This document shows positions 50,517 through 58,349 of a DNA stretch of 58,349 nucleotides, in pieces. The DNA lies in NCBI GenBank assembly GCA_031550085.1, contig JAVBOY010000027.1:1-58349 (forward strand), written 5' to 3'. Position numbers and translations under genes: made by a program. Numbering within the stretch: position 1 is the first letter of the stretch; every line of letters starts with the position of its first letter. The stretch comes from UBA4417 sp031550085 (GTDB lineage: Bacteria; Bacteroidota; Bacteroidia; Bacteroidales; UBA4417). Under the pieces are notes generated by a model. That model was not told the origin of the DNA, did not search any database, and was given only the letters and a program-made list of their open reading frames with translations.

Positions 50517-51659
50517 ATGGAAAATTTTATTGCATACAACCCCACCACCCTGCATTTTGGAAAAGGAATTTTAGACGGGCTCGGAAAAACCGCTGCCACC
50601 GCCGGGAAAAAAGCCTTGCTGGTTTACGGCAAACAATCCATTAAGAAAAATGGCCTGTACGATAAGATTACAAGCCAACTGCGCATTGCCGGCATTGATT
50701 TTGTGGAATATTCAGGCATTAAATCCAATCCCATTGTCGAAGATGTGGATGCCGCTGCCGAAGTAGGACGTCAAAATTCCGTCGATTTCGTATTGGCTGT
50801 AGGCGGAGGTTCGGTCGTGGATTCAGCCAAAATTATTTCGATTGCCATTCCCGCCACCCACCGGGCATGGGATTTTTACGAAGGAAAGGTGAAACCGCAA
50901 ACCGCCCTTCCGCTGATTGCCGTATTGACGCTGGCTGCCACCGGCACCGAGATGAACCCGTTTGCTGTGCTGCAAAACCACGAAACCGGACAAAAACTGG
51001 GCTATACCTGCAAATTAACCTATCCCAAACATTCGTTTCTGGACCCGGAAGTCACGTACTCCGTTCCGGCCGATTATACCGGGAACGGAATCAGCGACCT
51101 GACAGCGCATTGCCTGGAGATATTTTTTGGCGCCGGCGACTGCACGTTGAGCGACCGTTTTGTGTTTGCCATCATCGGCGATGCAATGGAATGGGCGCCT
51201 AAATTAATGGCAAACCTCCAGGACTACGATTCGCGCGCCGCCATTATGTATGATGCCACCATGGCGCTGAATTTAATCACCGCCAACGGGAAGAAATCGG
51301 GCGGCGATTGGGGCGTGCATGCCTTGGGGCACATCATCAGCTTGTTGTATGATGTGCCGCACGGGGCTTCCCTGTCTATTATGTTCCCGGCCTGGATGAA
51401 ACTGCACAAAGACCGTTGTCCCGAGCGCATTGTGAAGTTGGGGCAAAATTTATTCAATACGTCCGATACGGACACCACAATCGGTAAATTCGAAGCGTTT
51501 TTCAGCAGCGTGGGAAGTCCCGTCCGTTTGTCGCAAGCAGGAATCGGAGCCGACAAACACGAGGAATTGTTGAGCTACTGGATTAAAAACAACGCCCAGG
51601 GCAACGATTTCAAGCTTTCGGAAGCTGACTATAAACAATTGTTAGCGTTCGCAAAATAA
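50517..51659 (+). CDS. Iron-containing alcohol dehydrogenase (butanol-dehydrogenase-like)
   Basis: The 380-residue group III dehydrogenase has the NAD(P)-binding motif VGGGSVVDSAK (GGGS at 96-99) and TGTEMNPFA near residue 142. The metal ligands are Asp194 and His198 in DLTAHCLE, with further His residues in VHALGHIISLLYDVPHGAS near residues 265-280. It resembles the NADPH-dependent butanol dehydrogenase and YqhD group, which reduce aldehydes. Its aldehyde substrate is not known. It is a single gene with its own -7 box. Confidence 0.9.
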   Translation: MENFIAYNPTTLHFGKGILDGLGKTAATAGKKALLVYGKQSIKKNGLYDKITSQLRIAGIDFVEYSGIKSNPIVEDVDAAAEVGRQNSVDFVLAVGGGSVVDSAKIISIAIPATHRAWDFYEGKVKPQTALPLIAVLTLAATGTEMNPFAVLQNHETGQKLGYTCKLTYPKHSFLDPEVTYSVPADYTGNGISDLTAHCLEIFFGAGDCTLSDRFVFAIIGDAMEWAPKLMANLQDYDSRAAIMYDATMALNLITANGKKSGGDWGVHALGHIISLLYDVPHGASLSIMFPAWMKLHKDRCPERIVKLGQNLFNTSDTDTTIGKFEAFFSSVGSPVRLSQAGIGADKHEELLSYWIKNNAQGNDFKLSEADYKQLLAFAK

Positions 51660-51692
51660 GCGTTTTGGGTCATTTTGTTTCCGGCTTTGTGT

Positions 51693-51700
51693 TACCTTTG
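51693..51700 (+). promoter_or_regulatory. -7 box just before the DUF3109 gene
   Basis: TACCTTTG matches TAnnTTTG and is only 4 bases from the ATG at 51705. Transcription would start at or within the first codons, pointing to a leaderless or nearly leaderless mRNA. Confidence 0.45.
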
Positions 51701-51704
51701 CCGG

Positions 51705-52268
51705 ATGATTTCGATTGAAAACACCCTGATTTCCGACGATTTATGCGATGTTTGTTTTGCGTGCGACCTGGATGCCTGCCACGGTCATTGTTGCGTGGAG
51801 GGCGATGCGGGAGCGCCTTTGGAAGAGGAAGAGATTCCGATTCTCGAAGATTGTCTGGAACATGTAAAACCGTACATGCTTCCCGAAGGAATTGCCGTAG
51901 TGGAACAAAACGGCGTATTCGATTACGATGCGGCCGGAAACTTTGTAACTCCGCTGATCAACGGCGTTGCTTGCGCCTTTATCTGTTATGAGGGCGAAAT
52001 GGCTTTTTGCGCCATTGAAAAGGCTTTCCGGGATAAAAAGATCACGTATCAGAAACCCATTTCATGCCATCTGTATCCGGTGCGCATTTCGGATTACAGA
52101 ACCTTTGAGGCGGTAAATTACCACAAATGGCACCTCTGTAAGCCGGCTTTAGCCAAGGGAAAGGTTCATAATGTGCCGTTGTATGTATTTTTAAAAGAAC
52201 CGCTGATCCGCAAATACGGCGAGGACTGGTATCGGCAGTTGGTTGAGTCCATCGAGGAAAAAAATTGA
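51705..52268 (+). CDS. DUF3109-family cysteine-rich protein
   Basis: The 187-residue protein has clustered cysteines: CDVCFACDLDACHGHCC at about residues 14-30, CAFIC and MAFCAIE near residue 95-110, PISCHLYPVR near 127 and LCKPA near 147. These are likely ligands of an iron-sulfur or zinc centre; the DUF3109/YkgJ group is of unknown function. The ATG at 51705 is preferred over one at 51675, because the family begins near MISIENTLIS and the -7 box lies between them. It ends just before word-repeat island C. Confidence 0.85.
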   Translation: MISIENTLISDDLCDVCFACDLDACHGHCCVEGDAGAPLEEEEIPILEDCLEHVKPYMLPEGIAVVEQNGVFDYDAAGNFVTPLINGVACAFICYEGEMAFCAIEKAFRDKKITYQKPISCHLYPVRISDYRTFEAVNYHKWHLCKPALAKGKVHNVPLYVFLKEPLIRKYGEDWYRQLVESIEEKN

Positions 52269-52648
52269 AAGCAGAAAGAATTACGAATTAAAAGTTACGA
52301 ATTACGAATGAAGAATTTAGCGAAGCGGCCTCATGAACGTTAGCAAATAGTAAACAATTCAACAACTCAACGATTCAACAATTAAACACTTCAACAGTTA
52401 AACGATTAAACAAGCATTTCACCGTTCACAAATAAACGACTCAACAATTAAACAGTTCAACGAATAAACAGCCATTTCACCCTATGAGATTAGAATAGCA
52501 TATTGTTAGATTTAATTATCATAGCAAATTAAAATCAAGAGCAAGACCTCCCTATTTCTACTACTTCCCCAATTTCCCCTTTTTCCCCGGTTTTACCCTT
52601 TACCTTGTACCCTTACCCTTCACTGTTCACATTTCACAAATAAACAGT
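52269..52648. repeat. Intergenic word-repeat island C
   Basis: No gene is visible in these 380 bases. The words AATTACGAATGAAGAATTTAG, GCGAAGCGGCCTCATGA, CAACTCAACGATTCAAC, AATTAAACACTTCAAC, CACCGTTCACAAATAAAC and TTTACCTTGTACCCTTACCC recur. The segment 52483-52538 matches the core of islands A and B (TATGAGATTAGAATAGCATA onwards). Confidence 0.8.
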
Positions 52649-53842
52649 TCAACGATTTAACTCCTCAACATCTTCATAGATCAGGTATTTTTTCCGGATT
52701 TTCTTGAAACGGGTTAAATCCTCTTGCCAGGATTCACGGATTTGGGCTTCCGTGCAGCCCTGTATGATTTGCTGCCGTAGCTGGTCGGTTCCGGATAGTT
52801 TTTCAAAATAGGGAATAAAAAAAGATTCTCCCATCTTCAATTGCCGGTACATATACAGCAGCCAATGGAGTTGCAATTGTTTCCGGCTTACAATTTCCCC
52901 TGCTTTCGCAGTTACATCGAATCCGTAACAGCGTTGGTCTTTCAGGGGCGGATTGTCGCTAATGCCTTTTAAACTTCTGGGGGTAAATTCAATTTGGGCG
53001 CTGTCGACTTTCCGGGTATAGCCGATTTGCCGGAATGGCTTGTCTGTCCCCCGCCCCACGCTTACGACCGTTCCTTCGAACAGGCAAAGGGAGGGATATA
53101 AATAAACGGCTTCCATGCTTCTCAGATTCGGCGAGGGATTGATGGGCAAGGAATAGAGGGTTGGGTGGGTGTAATTTTTACAGGAAATCACTTGCAAGTT
53201 GCATTTTACACCACCGGCCAGCCAGCCTTCCCCGTTTACCATAAAGGCGTATTCGCCGATCGTCATTCCGTAAACAATGGGAACTTCGTGGATTCCGACA
53301 AAGGAAGCGTATTGTTTTTTCAAAACCGGCCCGTCCACATAGAATCCGTTGGGATTGGGACGGTCGAGCACCATCAGGTCAACCCGGTTTTCGGCGCAGG
53401 CTTCCATCACATAGGCCAATGTGGAAATGTACGTGTAAAAGCGCACGCCCACATCCTGAATATCAAAAAGCACGACATCCACGTTTTTCAAATCGGAAGG
53501 AGTCGGTTTTTTGTGGTTTCCGTAAAGGGAAATAACGGGAATTCCGGTTTTTGGATCTGTTTCGTTGGCTACGGTTGCCCCGTCGGCGGCGCTTCCGCGG
53601 AATCCGTGTTCGGGGCCGAAAATTTTCACCACATTAACATTCCGGCTTACCAAAGTATCCACTAAATGAATATTTCCTACAAACGAGGTGTGATTCGCAA
53701 CCACAGCCACCCGTTTACCCCGGAGTTGCGGCAAATAATCTCCTGTTTGATAGGCTCCGGGCAACACTGCAGCATTTGTTTGGTTTTGTGTGATTCCCGT
53801 AAGAGTGCTAAAAAACAGCAGGATAACTAAAATAATTCTCAT
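52649..53842 (-). CDS. NamZ-type exo-beta-N-acetylmuramidase (DUF1343)
   Basis: The 397-residue protein has a signal peptide (RIILVILLFFSTLTGITQ) and the NamZ/DUF1343 layout: GKRVAVVANHTSFVG near residue 40, FGPEHGFRG near 77, VVLFDIQDVGVRFYTYISTL near 125 and LDRPNPNG near 160. Homologues release N-acetylmuramic acid from the end of peptidoglycan fragments. It is therefore probably a periplasmic enzyme of cell-wall recycling. It is transcribed away from the sugar transporter gene at 54016, which lies in the opposite direction. Confidence 0.9.
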   Translation of the reverse strand: MRIILVILLFFSTLTGITQNQTNAAVLPGAYQTGDYLPQLRGKRVAVVANHTSFVGNIHLVDTLVSRNVNVVKIFGPEHGFRGSAADGATVANETDPKTGIPVISLYGNHKKPTPSDLKNVDVVLFDIQDVGVRFYTYISTLAYVMEACAENRVDLMVLDRPNPNGFYVDGPVLKKQYASFVGIHEVPIVYGMTIGEYAFMVNGEGWLAGGVKCNLQVISCKNYTHPTLYSLPINPSPNLRSMEAVYLYPSLCLFEGTVVSVGRGTDKPFRQIGYTRKVDSAQIEFTPRSLKGISDNPPLKDQRCYGFDVTAKAGEIVSRKQLQLHWLLYMYRQLKMGESFFIPYFEKLSGTDQLRQQIIQGCTEAQIRESWQEDLTRFKKIRKKYLIYEDVEELNR

Positions 53843-53935
53843 TTTGTTGCAAAAGCGTTGTATGATTGTTTATTATAAACTTCTTTTTATGAGTTTTATT
53901 TTTTTTCGAAAAAACTACTTACTCGGAATAGTCGT

Positions 53936-53943
53936 ACATTTGT
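53936..53943 (+). promoter_or_regulatory. -7 box of the sugar transporter gene
   Basis: TACATTTG matches TAnnTTTG, 72 bases before the ATG at 54016. Confidence 0.4.
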
Positions 53944-54015
53944 ACAAGAATTCATCTGCGTTTATCGCAGAACTTAAACCACAGCATATACGTATTTTAA
54001 AATAACTCAGTAAAA

Positions 54016-55356
54016 ATGAAACGTCCCCGGTTATCATTTTGGCAAATCTGGAACATGAGTTTCGGATTTTTAGGTATTCAGTTTGGTTTCGCGCTCCAAA
54101 ATGCAAATGTAAGCCGCATTTTACAAACTTTTGGCGCTGAAGTTGGGCATTTGTCGTTGTTTTGGTTGGCAGCGCCCATTACCGGCATGATTGTCCAACC
54201 CATTATCGGGCACTATTCCGACAAAACCTGGAACCGGCTCGGACGACGCCGTCCCTACTTTTTGACCGGAGCGATTCTCACGGCCATTGCTTTAATTTTA
54301 ATGCCCAATGCCGGAGCTTTCACCGGCATTTTATCGCCTTTGTTTATCGGAGCGGGATTTTTGATGATTATGGATGCTTCGATCAATGTGGCCATGGAGC
54401 CTTTTCGTGCCCTGGTCGCTGATAATTTGCCGGACGAACAACGGACAAAGGGATTTTCGATTCAAACGCTCCTGATCGGAATCGGCGCCGTGGTGGGTTC
54501 CGCCTTGCCTTACATTTTATCCGACTGGTTGGGATTAGAAAAGGTTGCTCCGGAGGGAATCGTGCCGGAGAACGTGAAATGGTCGTTTTACGTCGGGGCG
54601 GTGGTTTTGCTGAGTTCCATTATTTGGACGGTGGTACGTACCAAAGAGTATTCTCCGGAAGAAATAGCTTCGTTTTCCGATCATCACCCTTCGGAAACCG
54701 AAGCCGAACAGCATAAAAGAAACGGATTTATGCAGATTCTGCACGATTTTATTCATATGCCGGCCACGATGCGTCAATTGGGTTTTGTACAATTTTTTTC
54801 ATGGATTGCCTTGTTCGGCATGTGGGTGTTTACAACTCCGGCAATCGCACAACACATTTACGGAGTTGCCGCCGACGACACGAAATCGGTTGCCTTTAAC
54901 AATGCTGGCAACTGGGTCGGCATCTTATTTAGCGTTTACAACGGCGTAGCCATGGTTTTCGCCTTGTGCCTGATTCCGATTGCCAACCGAATCGGACGCC
55001 GGGGCACACACTCCGTGGCGTTACTAATCGGCGGGCTGTCGTTGATTTCCATCTTTTTTATCAAAGACCACAATTTGTTATTGCTACCCATGGTCGGCGT
55101 GGGCATTGCGTGGGCCAGCATTTTAGCCATGCCTTACGCCATGTTGGCCGGTTCACTTCCGATACATAAAATTGGGGTTTACATGGGCTTGTTTAATTTT
55201 TTCATCACGATTCCGCAAGTGGTCAACGGGTTTTTCGGTGGGCTTATGATAGAGCATCTTTTTGGCGGACGGGCCATTTTTGCTCTGGTTTTTTCGGGCT
55301 GTTGCATGTTGCTGGGCGCCATCAGCGTGCTGTTTGTAAAAGAAAAAACAGCTTAG
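54016..55356 (+). CDS. SLC45-like MFS sugar transporter
   Basis: The 446-residue membrane protein has about 12 helices. GHYSDKTWNRLGRRRPYFL near residue 65 is the loop 2-3 MFS motif, and the second half carries ANRIGRRGTHS, its pseudo-repeat. It resembles SLC45-type transporters of sucrose and maltose in Bacteroidota. The substrate is unknown. It is adjacent to, and divergent from, the muramidase gene, so uptake of a released sugar such as an amino sugar or disaccharide is imaginable. Confidence 0.85.
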   Translation: MKRPRLSFWQIWNMSFGFLGIQFGFALQNANVSRILQTFGAEVGHLSLFWLAAPITGMIVQPIIGHYSDKTWNRLGRRRPYFLTGAILTAIALILMPNAGAFTGILSPLFIGAGFLMIMDASINVAMEPFRALVADNLPDEQRTKGFSIQTLLIGIGAVVGSALPYILSDWLGLEKVAPEGIVPENVKWSFYVGAVVLLSSIIWTVVRTKEYSPEEIASFSDHHPSETEAEQHKRNGFMQILHDFIHMPATMRQLGFVQFFSWIALFGMWVFTTPAIAQHIYGVAADDTKSVAFNNAGNWVGILFSVYNGVAMVFALCLIPIANRIGRRGTHSVALLIGGLSLISIFFIKDHNLLLLPMVGVGIAWASILAMPYAMLAGSLPIHKIGVYMGLFNFFITIPQVVNGFFGGLMIEHLFGGRAIFALVFSGCCMLLGAISVLFVKEKTA

Positions 55357-55435
55357 TGCATTATCGTTTCAAAAGGAATCATTCTATAGAAAAAATAATT
55401 CCAATTTTTCAACTATTCATCCAAATCAAACTATT

Positions 55436-56128
55436 ATGAAAAAAATTCTTACGCTAGCACTAATTTACAGCTTGTTTGCGGTAGGCGCTCAAGCCCAATG
55501 CACCATTTGGGGGCCTGCGGACAAAGGCACCAAAACCGAAATGACTTCCTACGATGCCAAAGGCAAAGTGACCGGCAAATCAAAACAGGAGCTGGTCAAC
55601 ATCGCCACCCAAAACGGGGATACGCATTACACCATCGAGTCCGAGTATTTTGATAAAAAAGACCGGAGTTCGGGGAAAAACACGATGGAATTTATTTGCC
55701 AAAGCGACGGCACCTTTGTGATCGACATGAAATCCATTGCCGGATCTGCAGCAGCCGTAGAAGGTACCAAGATTACCATGAAAAACCTGGTATATCCGCA
55801 AAATTTGAAAGTAGGAACCACCCTGGAAGATGCCGAAGTGGAATTCGGAGTTGAAATGGAAGGATCGCCCTTTCAAATCCCGCCGACAAAAATTGTGATC
55901 AAAGATCAAAAGGTGGTGGCCAAAGAAACGGTTAGCACACCGGCCGGGACGTTCGATTGCTACAAAATACAGCAAACCACTTCGATGAAACTCCCGATGG
56001 TCAAGGAGGTTGTCCTTTTCAGCTATTGCTGGATCTCGAAAGACGTAGGAACCGTAAAAACCGAAGCTTATAAATCCGAAGGCGGGGATCTGGTTTCGAG
56101 CAGCGTACTCACCAAGCTTGAGAAATAA
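55436..56128 (+). CDS. Secreted beta-rich protein (DUF3108/TapB-like)
   Basis: The 230-residue protein has a signal peptide (KKILTLALIYSLFAVGAQAQ) and an all-beta body with repeated Thr/Lys-rich strands: KTEMTSYDAKGKVTGKSKQ and YPQNLKVGTTLEDAEVEFG. VSTPAGTFDCYKIQQTT near residue 175 and CWISKDVGTVKTE fit the DUF3108-like group of outer-envelope proteins, whose function is not known. It begins 79 bases after the transporter gene and ends with a strong terminator, so it may be co-transcribed with the transporter. Confidence 0.7.
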   Translation: MKKILTLALIYSLFAVGAQAQCTIWGPADKGTKTEMTSYDAKGKVTGKSKQELVNIATQNGDTHYTIESEYFDKKDRSSGKNTMEFICQSDGTFVIDMKSIAGSAAAVEGTKITMKNLVYPQNLKVGTTLEDAEVEFGVEMEGSPFQIPPTKIVIKDQKVVAKETVSTPAGTFDCYKIQQTTSMKLPMVKEVVLFSYCWISKDVGTVKTEAYKSEGGDLVSSSVLTKLEK

Positions 56129-56236
56129 ATAAACCGAAAACGGGTCCGATAAAAAACGATCCTTCTGTGTCCGAGAGGAATCTCAAAAAGTTTTTTTATC
56201 ACAAAGACCCAACGTTTATAAAAGTAACAAAAGAAT

Positions 56237-56276
56237 AAAAGGGTTAATCTTTTCAGGCGAGAGGATTAACCCTTTT
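56237..56276 (+). terminator. Terminator after the secreted beta-rich protein gene
   Basis: AAAAGGGTTAATC (56237-56249) pairs with GATTAACCCTTTT (56264-56276) to make a 13-bp stem, ended by a T run. It lies 109 bases after the stop and can act in both directions. Confidence 0.65.
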
Positions 56277-56352
56277 GGTTGGGAAGAGTATTTTTTTGCA
56301 CGTTCTTTTGTCTTCACAAACGGTACCGCTCGTCCATCTTATTTTGAAAAGA

Positions 56353-56384
56353 GGCTGTTCAAAAAAAACTCTTTTTGAACAGCC
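56353..56384. terminator. Second hairpin between convergent genes
   Basis: GGCTGTTCAAAAA (56353-56365) pairs with TTTTTGAACAGCC (56372-56384), a perfect 13-bp stem. It could terminate the minus-strand type IX gene ending at 56418. The A/T runs are part of the stem, so it may be bidirectional. Confidence 0.55.
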
Positions 56385-56417
56385 CCTTTCATTCCTTATT
56401 TCATTGGAGATGCAGGC

Positions 56418-58349
56418 TTAGTTTGAATTGACAATCCGAACCGTTTGCCCGTTGGTTTTAAGCAAGTAAACCCCGGCCGGCAAATGCGCAATGCTGAATT
56501 CCGTTTCGGTGGTTTCGAACACCCTTTGCCCGGTTAGCGTAAAGATTTCCACCTTATCCACTTTCCATTTTCCATTTTCCACTTTCAATTCGCCGGAAGT
56601 CGGATTGGGGTATACCTTTAATCCCATCGTTTCCCGAGCCTCAACCCCGACGATTTTCTCAAACTGCGCTTCGATGCCATGGTTGGTTTGCACATTGGCA
56701 AAGGTATAAGCCGTTACGGCGCCCACGCTCACCCCGTCCACCAGCACGTCTGTGATCTTGTAACCGGCGTTTGGGCCAATACTGTACACTTTGTCATCGC
56801 CGGCATTTACCACGGCAGTACCCGTCGGCGTGATGCTACCGCCCGCGCCGCAACTTGCCGTAATCGTGTATTGTATCCGCTCGAAACCGGCCGCTATGGT
56901 ATGGTCGCCGGTAACGTTGCCGAACAGGTAGGTCGTTACCGCCCCCACGCTTGCCCCGTCCACCAGCACGTCTGTCACCTTGTAATTGGCATCGGGCGTG
57001 ATGGTGAAAATGGCGGTGCCGCCTTCGCTTACCATCACACTGCCTTCGGGCGAAATACTGCCGTTAGCGCCTGCCGAAGCTGTAATGGTGTGTTTGATAA
57101 CGGTAAAGTCCACATGGAGGGTGTGGTTGGCCGTTACGCCGGTAAGCGTGTACGAGGGTACCTCTCCGGCAACCCATTGGCCGTCCAGAAACACGCGGAA
57201 CACTTTGTAATGCGCATCGGGCGTAAACGTAAACGTTTTGCTGTCGCCATGCAGCACGGTGACGGCGCCGGAAGGCGAAATGCTGCCGTTAGCCCCTGCC
57301 GATGCCGCAATGGTGTATGGAATCCGCTCGTAGCTGACCGCAATCGTGTGGTTGGCCGTCACGTTGGTAAAGGTGTAGCTGCCGGCCGCCACCGCCGCCG
57401 GATCGTTGGCGCCGTCCACCAGCACCTGCAAAATCCGGTAGCCGGTATTGGAGGTAAAGGCAAAGGCCTGGTTGTTGCCATGCAGCACGGTGACGGCGCC
57501 GGAAGGCGAAATACTGCCGTTAGCCCCTGCCGATGCCGTGATGGTGTATGGAATCTTTTCGTAGCTGACCGCAATCGTATGGTTGGAAGTGACGTTGGGA
57601 AAGGTGTAGCTGCCCGCCGCAACCGCCGCCGGATGGTTGGCGCCGTCCACCAGCACCTGCAAAATCCGGTAGCCCGTGTTAGGGGTAAAGGCAAAGGCCT
57701 GGTTGTTGCCATGCAGTACCGTCACAGTGCCGTTCGGTGAAATGCTTCCGTTGGCGCCGCTGCTTGCCGTGATGGTGTATTGACCGATGCTTTGGTAGGC
57801 GCCCGGATCTATATAGCTGCCGTAGCGGCGCGGATTGCCGTCCAGATCCCGTATAAGCCCGGCAGGAACATCGCCGGTGTTGCCGGCGCCAAGCAAGGGC
57901 GAAGCAGCCGCCAGGTGGTAATCACCGGCGCCGGCAAAGCCTGCCGCATCGCCGGCGTAGCTGTCGGCGCCCAGGGCGGGGCCGCTGTAGTCGGCCGGCT
58001 GCCCGCTTTTGTCCGTGTTGAGCGAAGCAATGGTATTTTTTGGCGCCGCGCCGCCTGCGGCGGCGGTGAGCCCTGCGGGCAAATTTTCTAAATGGGTAAA
58101 TAAATTAAAAGCGGACACCGCACGGGCGTAGGTGCTGCTGCTGACCTTGTTGCCGCTGAACACAAGGCCATTGCTGAAATTCACGACCCACGCGTCGTTG
58201 GCAACGCCCTCCGAACCCGACCAATACCACCAACTGATGTTTAGTTGCGTGCCGGAAGCGGCGCCTAAGGCGGTGTTCAATATGGTACTGTTCGCGTAAA
58301 TGGTTTGCAACTCGTCTATTGCAGGCAGTCGCCACCCGGTACCTAATCC
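56418..58349 (-). CDS. Type IX-secreted surface protein with DUF1566-like, anchor and InlB-like repeats (5' end outside window)
   Basis: The frame is open at the right edge, giving 643 visible residues. At the edge GWRLPAIDELQTIY and YWSGSEGVANDAWVVNF match DUF1566/Lcl-type domains. Next, LAAASPLLGAGN, RDLDGNPRRYGSYIDPGAY matches the choice-of-anchor Q module that usually ends beta-helix proteins. Then come five tandem repeats of 74-77 residues (ITAS-GANGSISP, TGYRILQVLVDGA, NHTIAVSYE) of the divergent InlB B-repeat type. The end LKVYPNPTSGELKV, LTGQRVFETTE and LPAGVYLLKT is a type IX sorting domain. The whole is probably exported to the cell surface. Confidence 0.88.
   Translation of the reverse strand, partial: GLGTGWRLPAIDELQTIYANSTILNTALGAASGTQLNISWWYWSGSEGVANDAWVVNFSNGLVFSGNKVSSSTYARAVSAFNLFTHLENLPAGLTAAAGGAAPKNTIASLNTDKSGQPADYSGPALGADSYAGDAAGFAGAGDYHLAAASPLLGAGNTGDVPAGLIRDLDGNPRRYGSYIDPGAYQSIGQYTITASSGANGSISPNGTVTVLHGNNQAFAFTPNTGYRILQVLVDGANHPAAVAAGSYTFPNVTSNHTIAVSYEKIPYTITASAGANGSISPSGAVTVLHGNNQAFAFTSNTGYRILQVLVDGANDPAAVAAGSYTFTNVTANHTIAVSYERIPYTIAASAGANGSISPSGAVTVLHGDSKTFTFTPDAHYKVFRVFLDGQWVAGEVPSYTLTGVTANHTLHVDFTVIKHTITASAGANGSISPEGSVMVSEGGTAIFTITPDANYKVTDVLVDGASVGAVTTYLFGNVTGDHTIAAGFERIQYTITASCGAGGSITPTGTAVVNAGDDKVYSIGPNAGYKITDVLVDGVSVGAVTAYTFANVQTNHGIEAQFEKIVGVEARETMGLKVYPNPTSGELKVENGKWKVDKVEIFTLTGQRVFETTETEFSIAHLPAGVYLLKTNGQTVRIVNSN
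56649..57779 (-). repeat. Five tandem InlB-like protein repeats
   Basis: Repeats occupy 57549-57779, 57318-57548, 57093-57317, 56871-57092 and 56649-56870 (231, 231, 225, 222 and 222 bases). The first two are nearly identical in DNA, while the later ones diverge, so the first pair arose by recent duplication. Confidence 0.85.

Noticed and set aside
1..58349. tRNA or rRNA genes
   Set aside because: No cloverleaf-like sequence or rRNA conserved block was recognised by eye on either strand; a scan with a covariance model would be decisive.

Overview
The window is a chromosomal segment of a Bacteroidota bacterium, most likely of the order Bacteroidales. The evidence is a fused LpxC-FabZ gene, a type IX secretion C-terminal sorting domain, repeated Bacteroidota-type -7 promoter boxes (TAnnTTTG) with little use of Shine-Dalgarno sequences, and relics of a Bacteroides-type conjugative element and an IS1-family element. 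Species cannot be fixed from the sequence alone.

Left edge (1-6.1 kb): a partial IS1-family element has inserted after codon 32 of a RecQ-like helicase gene. Beside it lies a decayed fragment of a conjugative-transposon traK gene. The sbcC and sbcD nuclease genes follow, separated by an intergenic island of short repeated words.

Centre (6.1-33.5 kb): about 27 kb of minus-strand genes, many joined by ATGA stop/start overlaps, forms an aryl polyene (flexirubin-type) pigment cluster. Transcription runs right to left from a promoter near 33.5 kb. A tyrosine ammonia-lyase makes the 4-coumarate starter and a PaaK-like ligase probably activates it. Two acyl carrier proteins, three active-site-complete ketosynthases, a chain-length-factor-like subunit lacking all three catalytic residues, a half-size ketosynthase-like protein, a ketoreductase, two hot-dog dehydratases and a thioesterase build the polyene. 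A trifunctional MMPL exporter/acyltransferase/methyltransferase, LolA, a lipoprotein, a glycosyltransferase and two further acyltransferases probably attach and export it. No DarA or DarB is visible, so the dialkylresorcinol half of true flexirubins is not encoded here. Unusual additions are two B12-type radical SAM enzymes, two CrtI-like FAD oxidoreductases, an exported esterase and an unrecognised 122-residue protein. A broken KilA-N gene sits inside the cluster.

Right part (33.7-58.3 kb): mostly housekeeping genes, namely cinA, a uridine phosphorylase, a SirB1-type protein, the lipid A genes lpxD, lpxC/fabZ and lpxA with an ABC ATPase, an LTA-synthase-like sulfatase, pyrE, a Nudix hydrolase, coaD and glyA. 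A RloA/RloB (AbiL-like) defence pair follows, its second gene frameshifted, then an iron alcohol dehydrogenase, a DUF3109 protein, a NamZ-type muramidase, an SLC45-like sugar transporter, a secreted beta-rich protein and the 3' part of a large type IX-secreted repeat protein that runs off the right edge. Two more islands of the same intergenic words lie at 36.0-37.4 kb and 52.3-52.6 kb.
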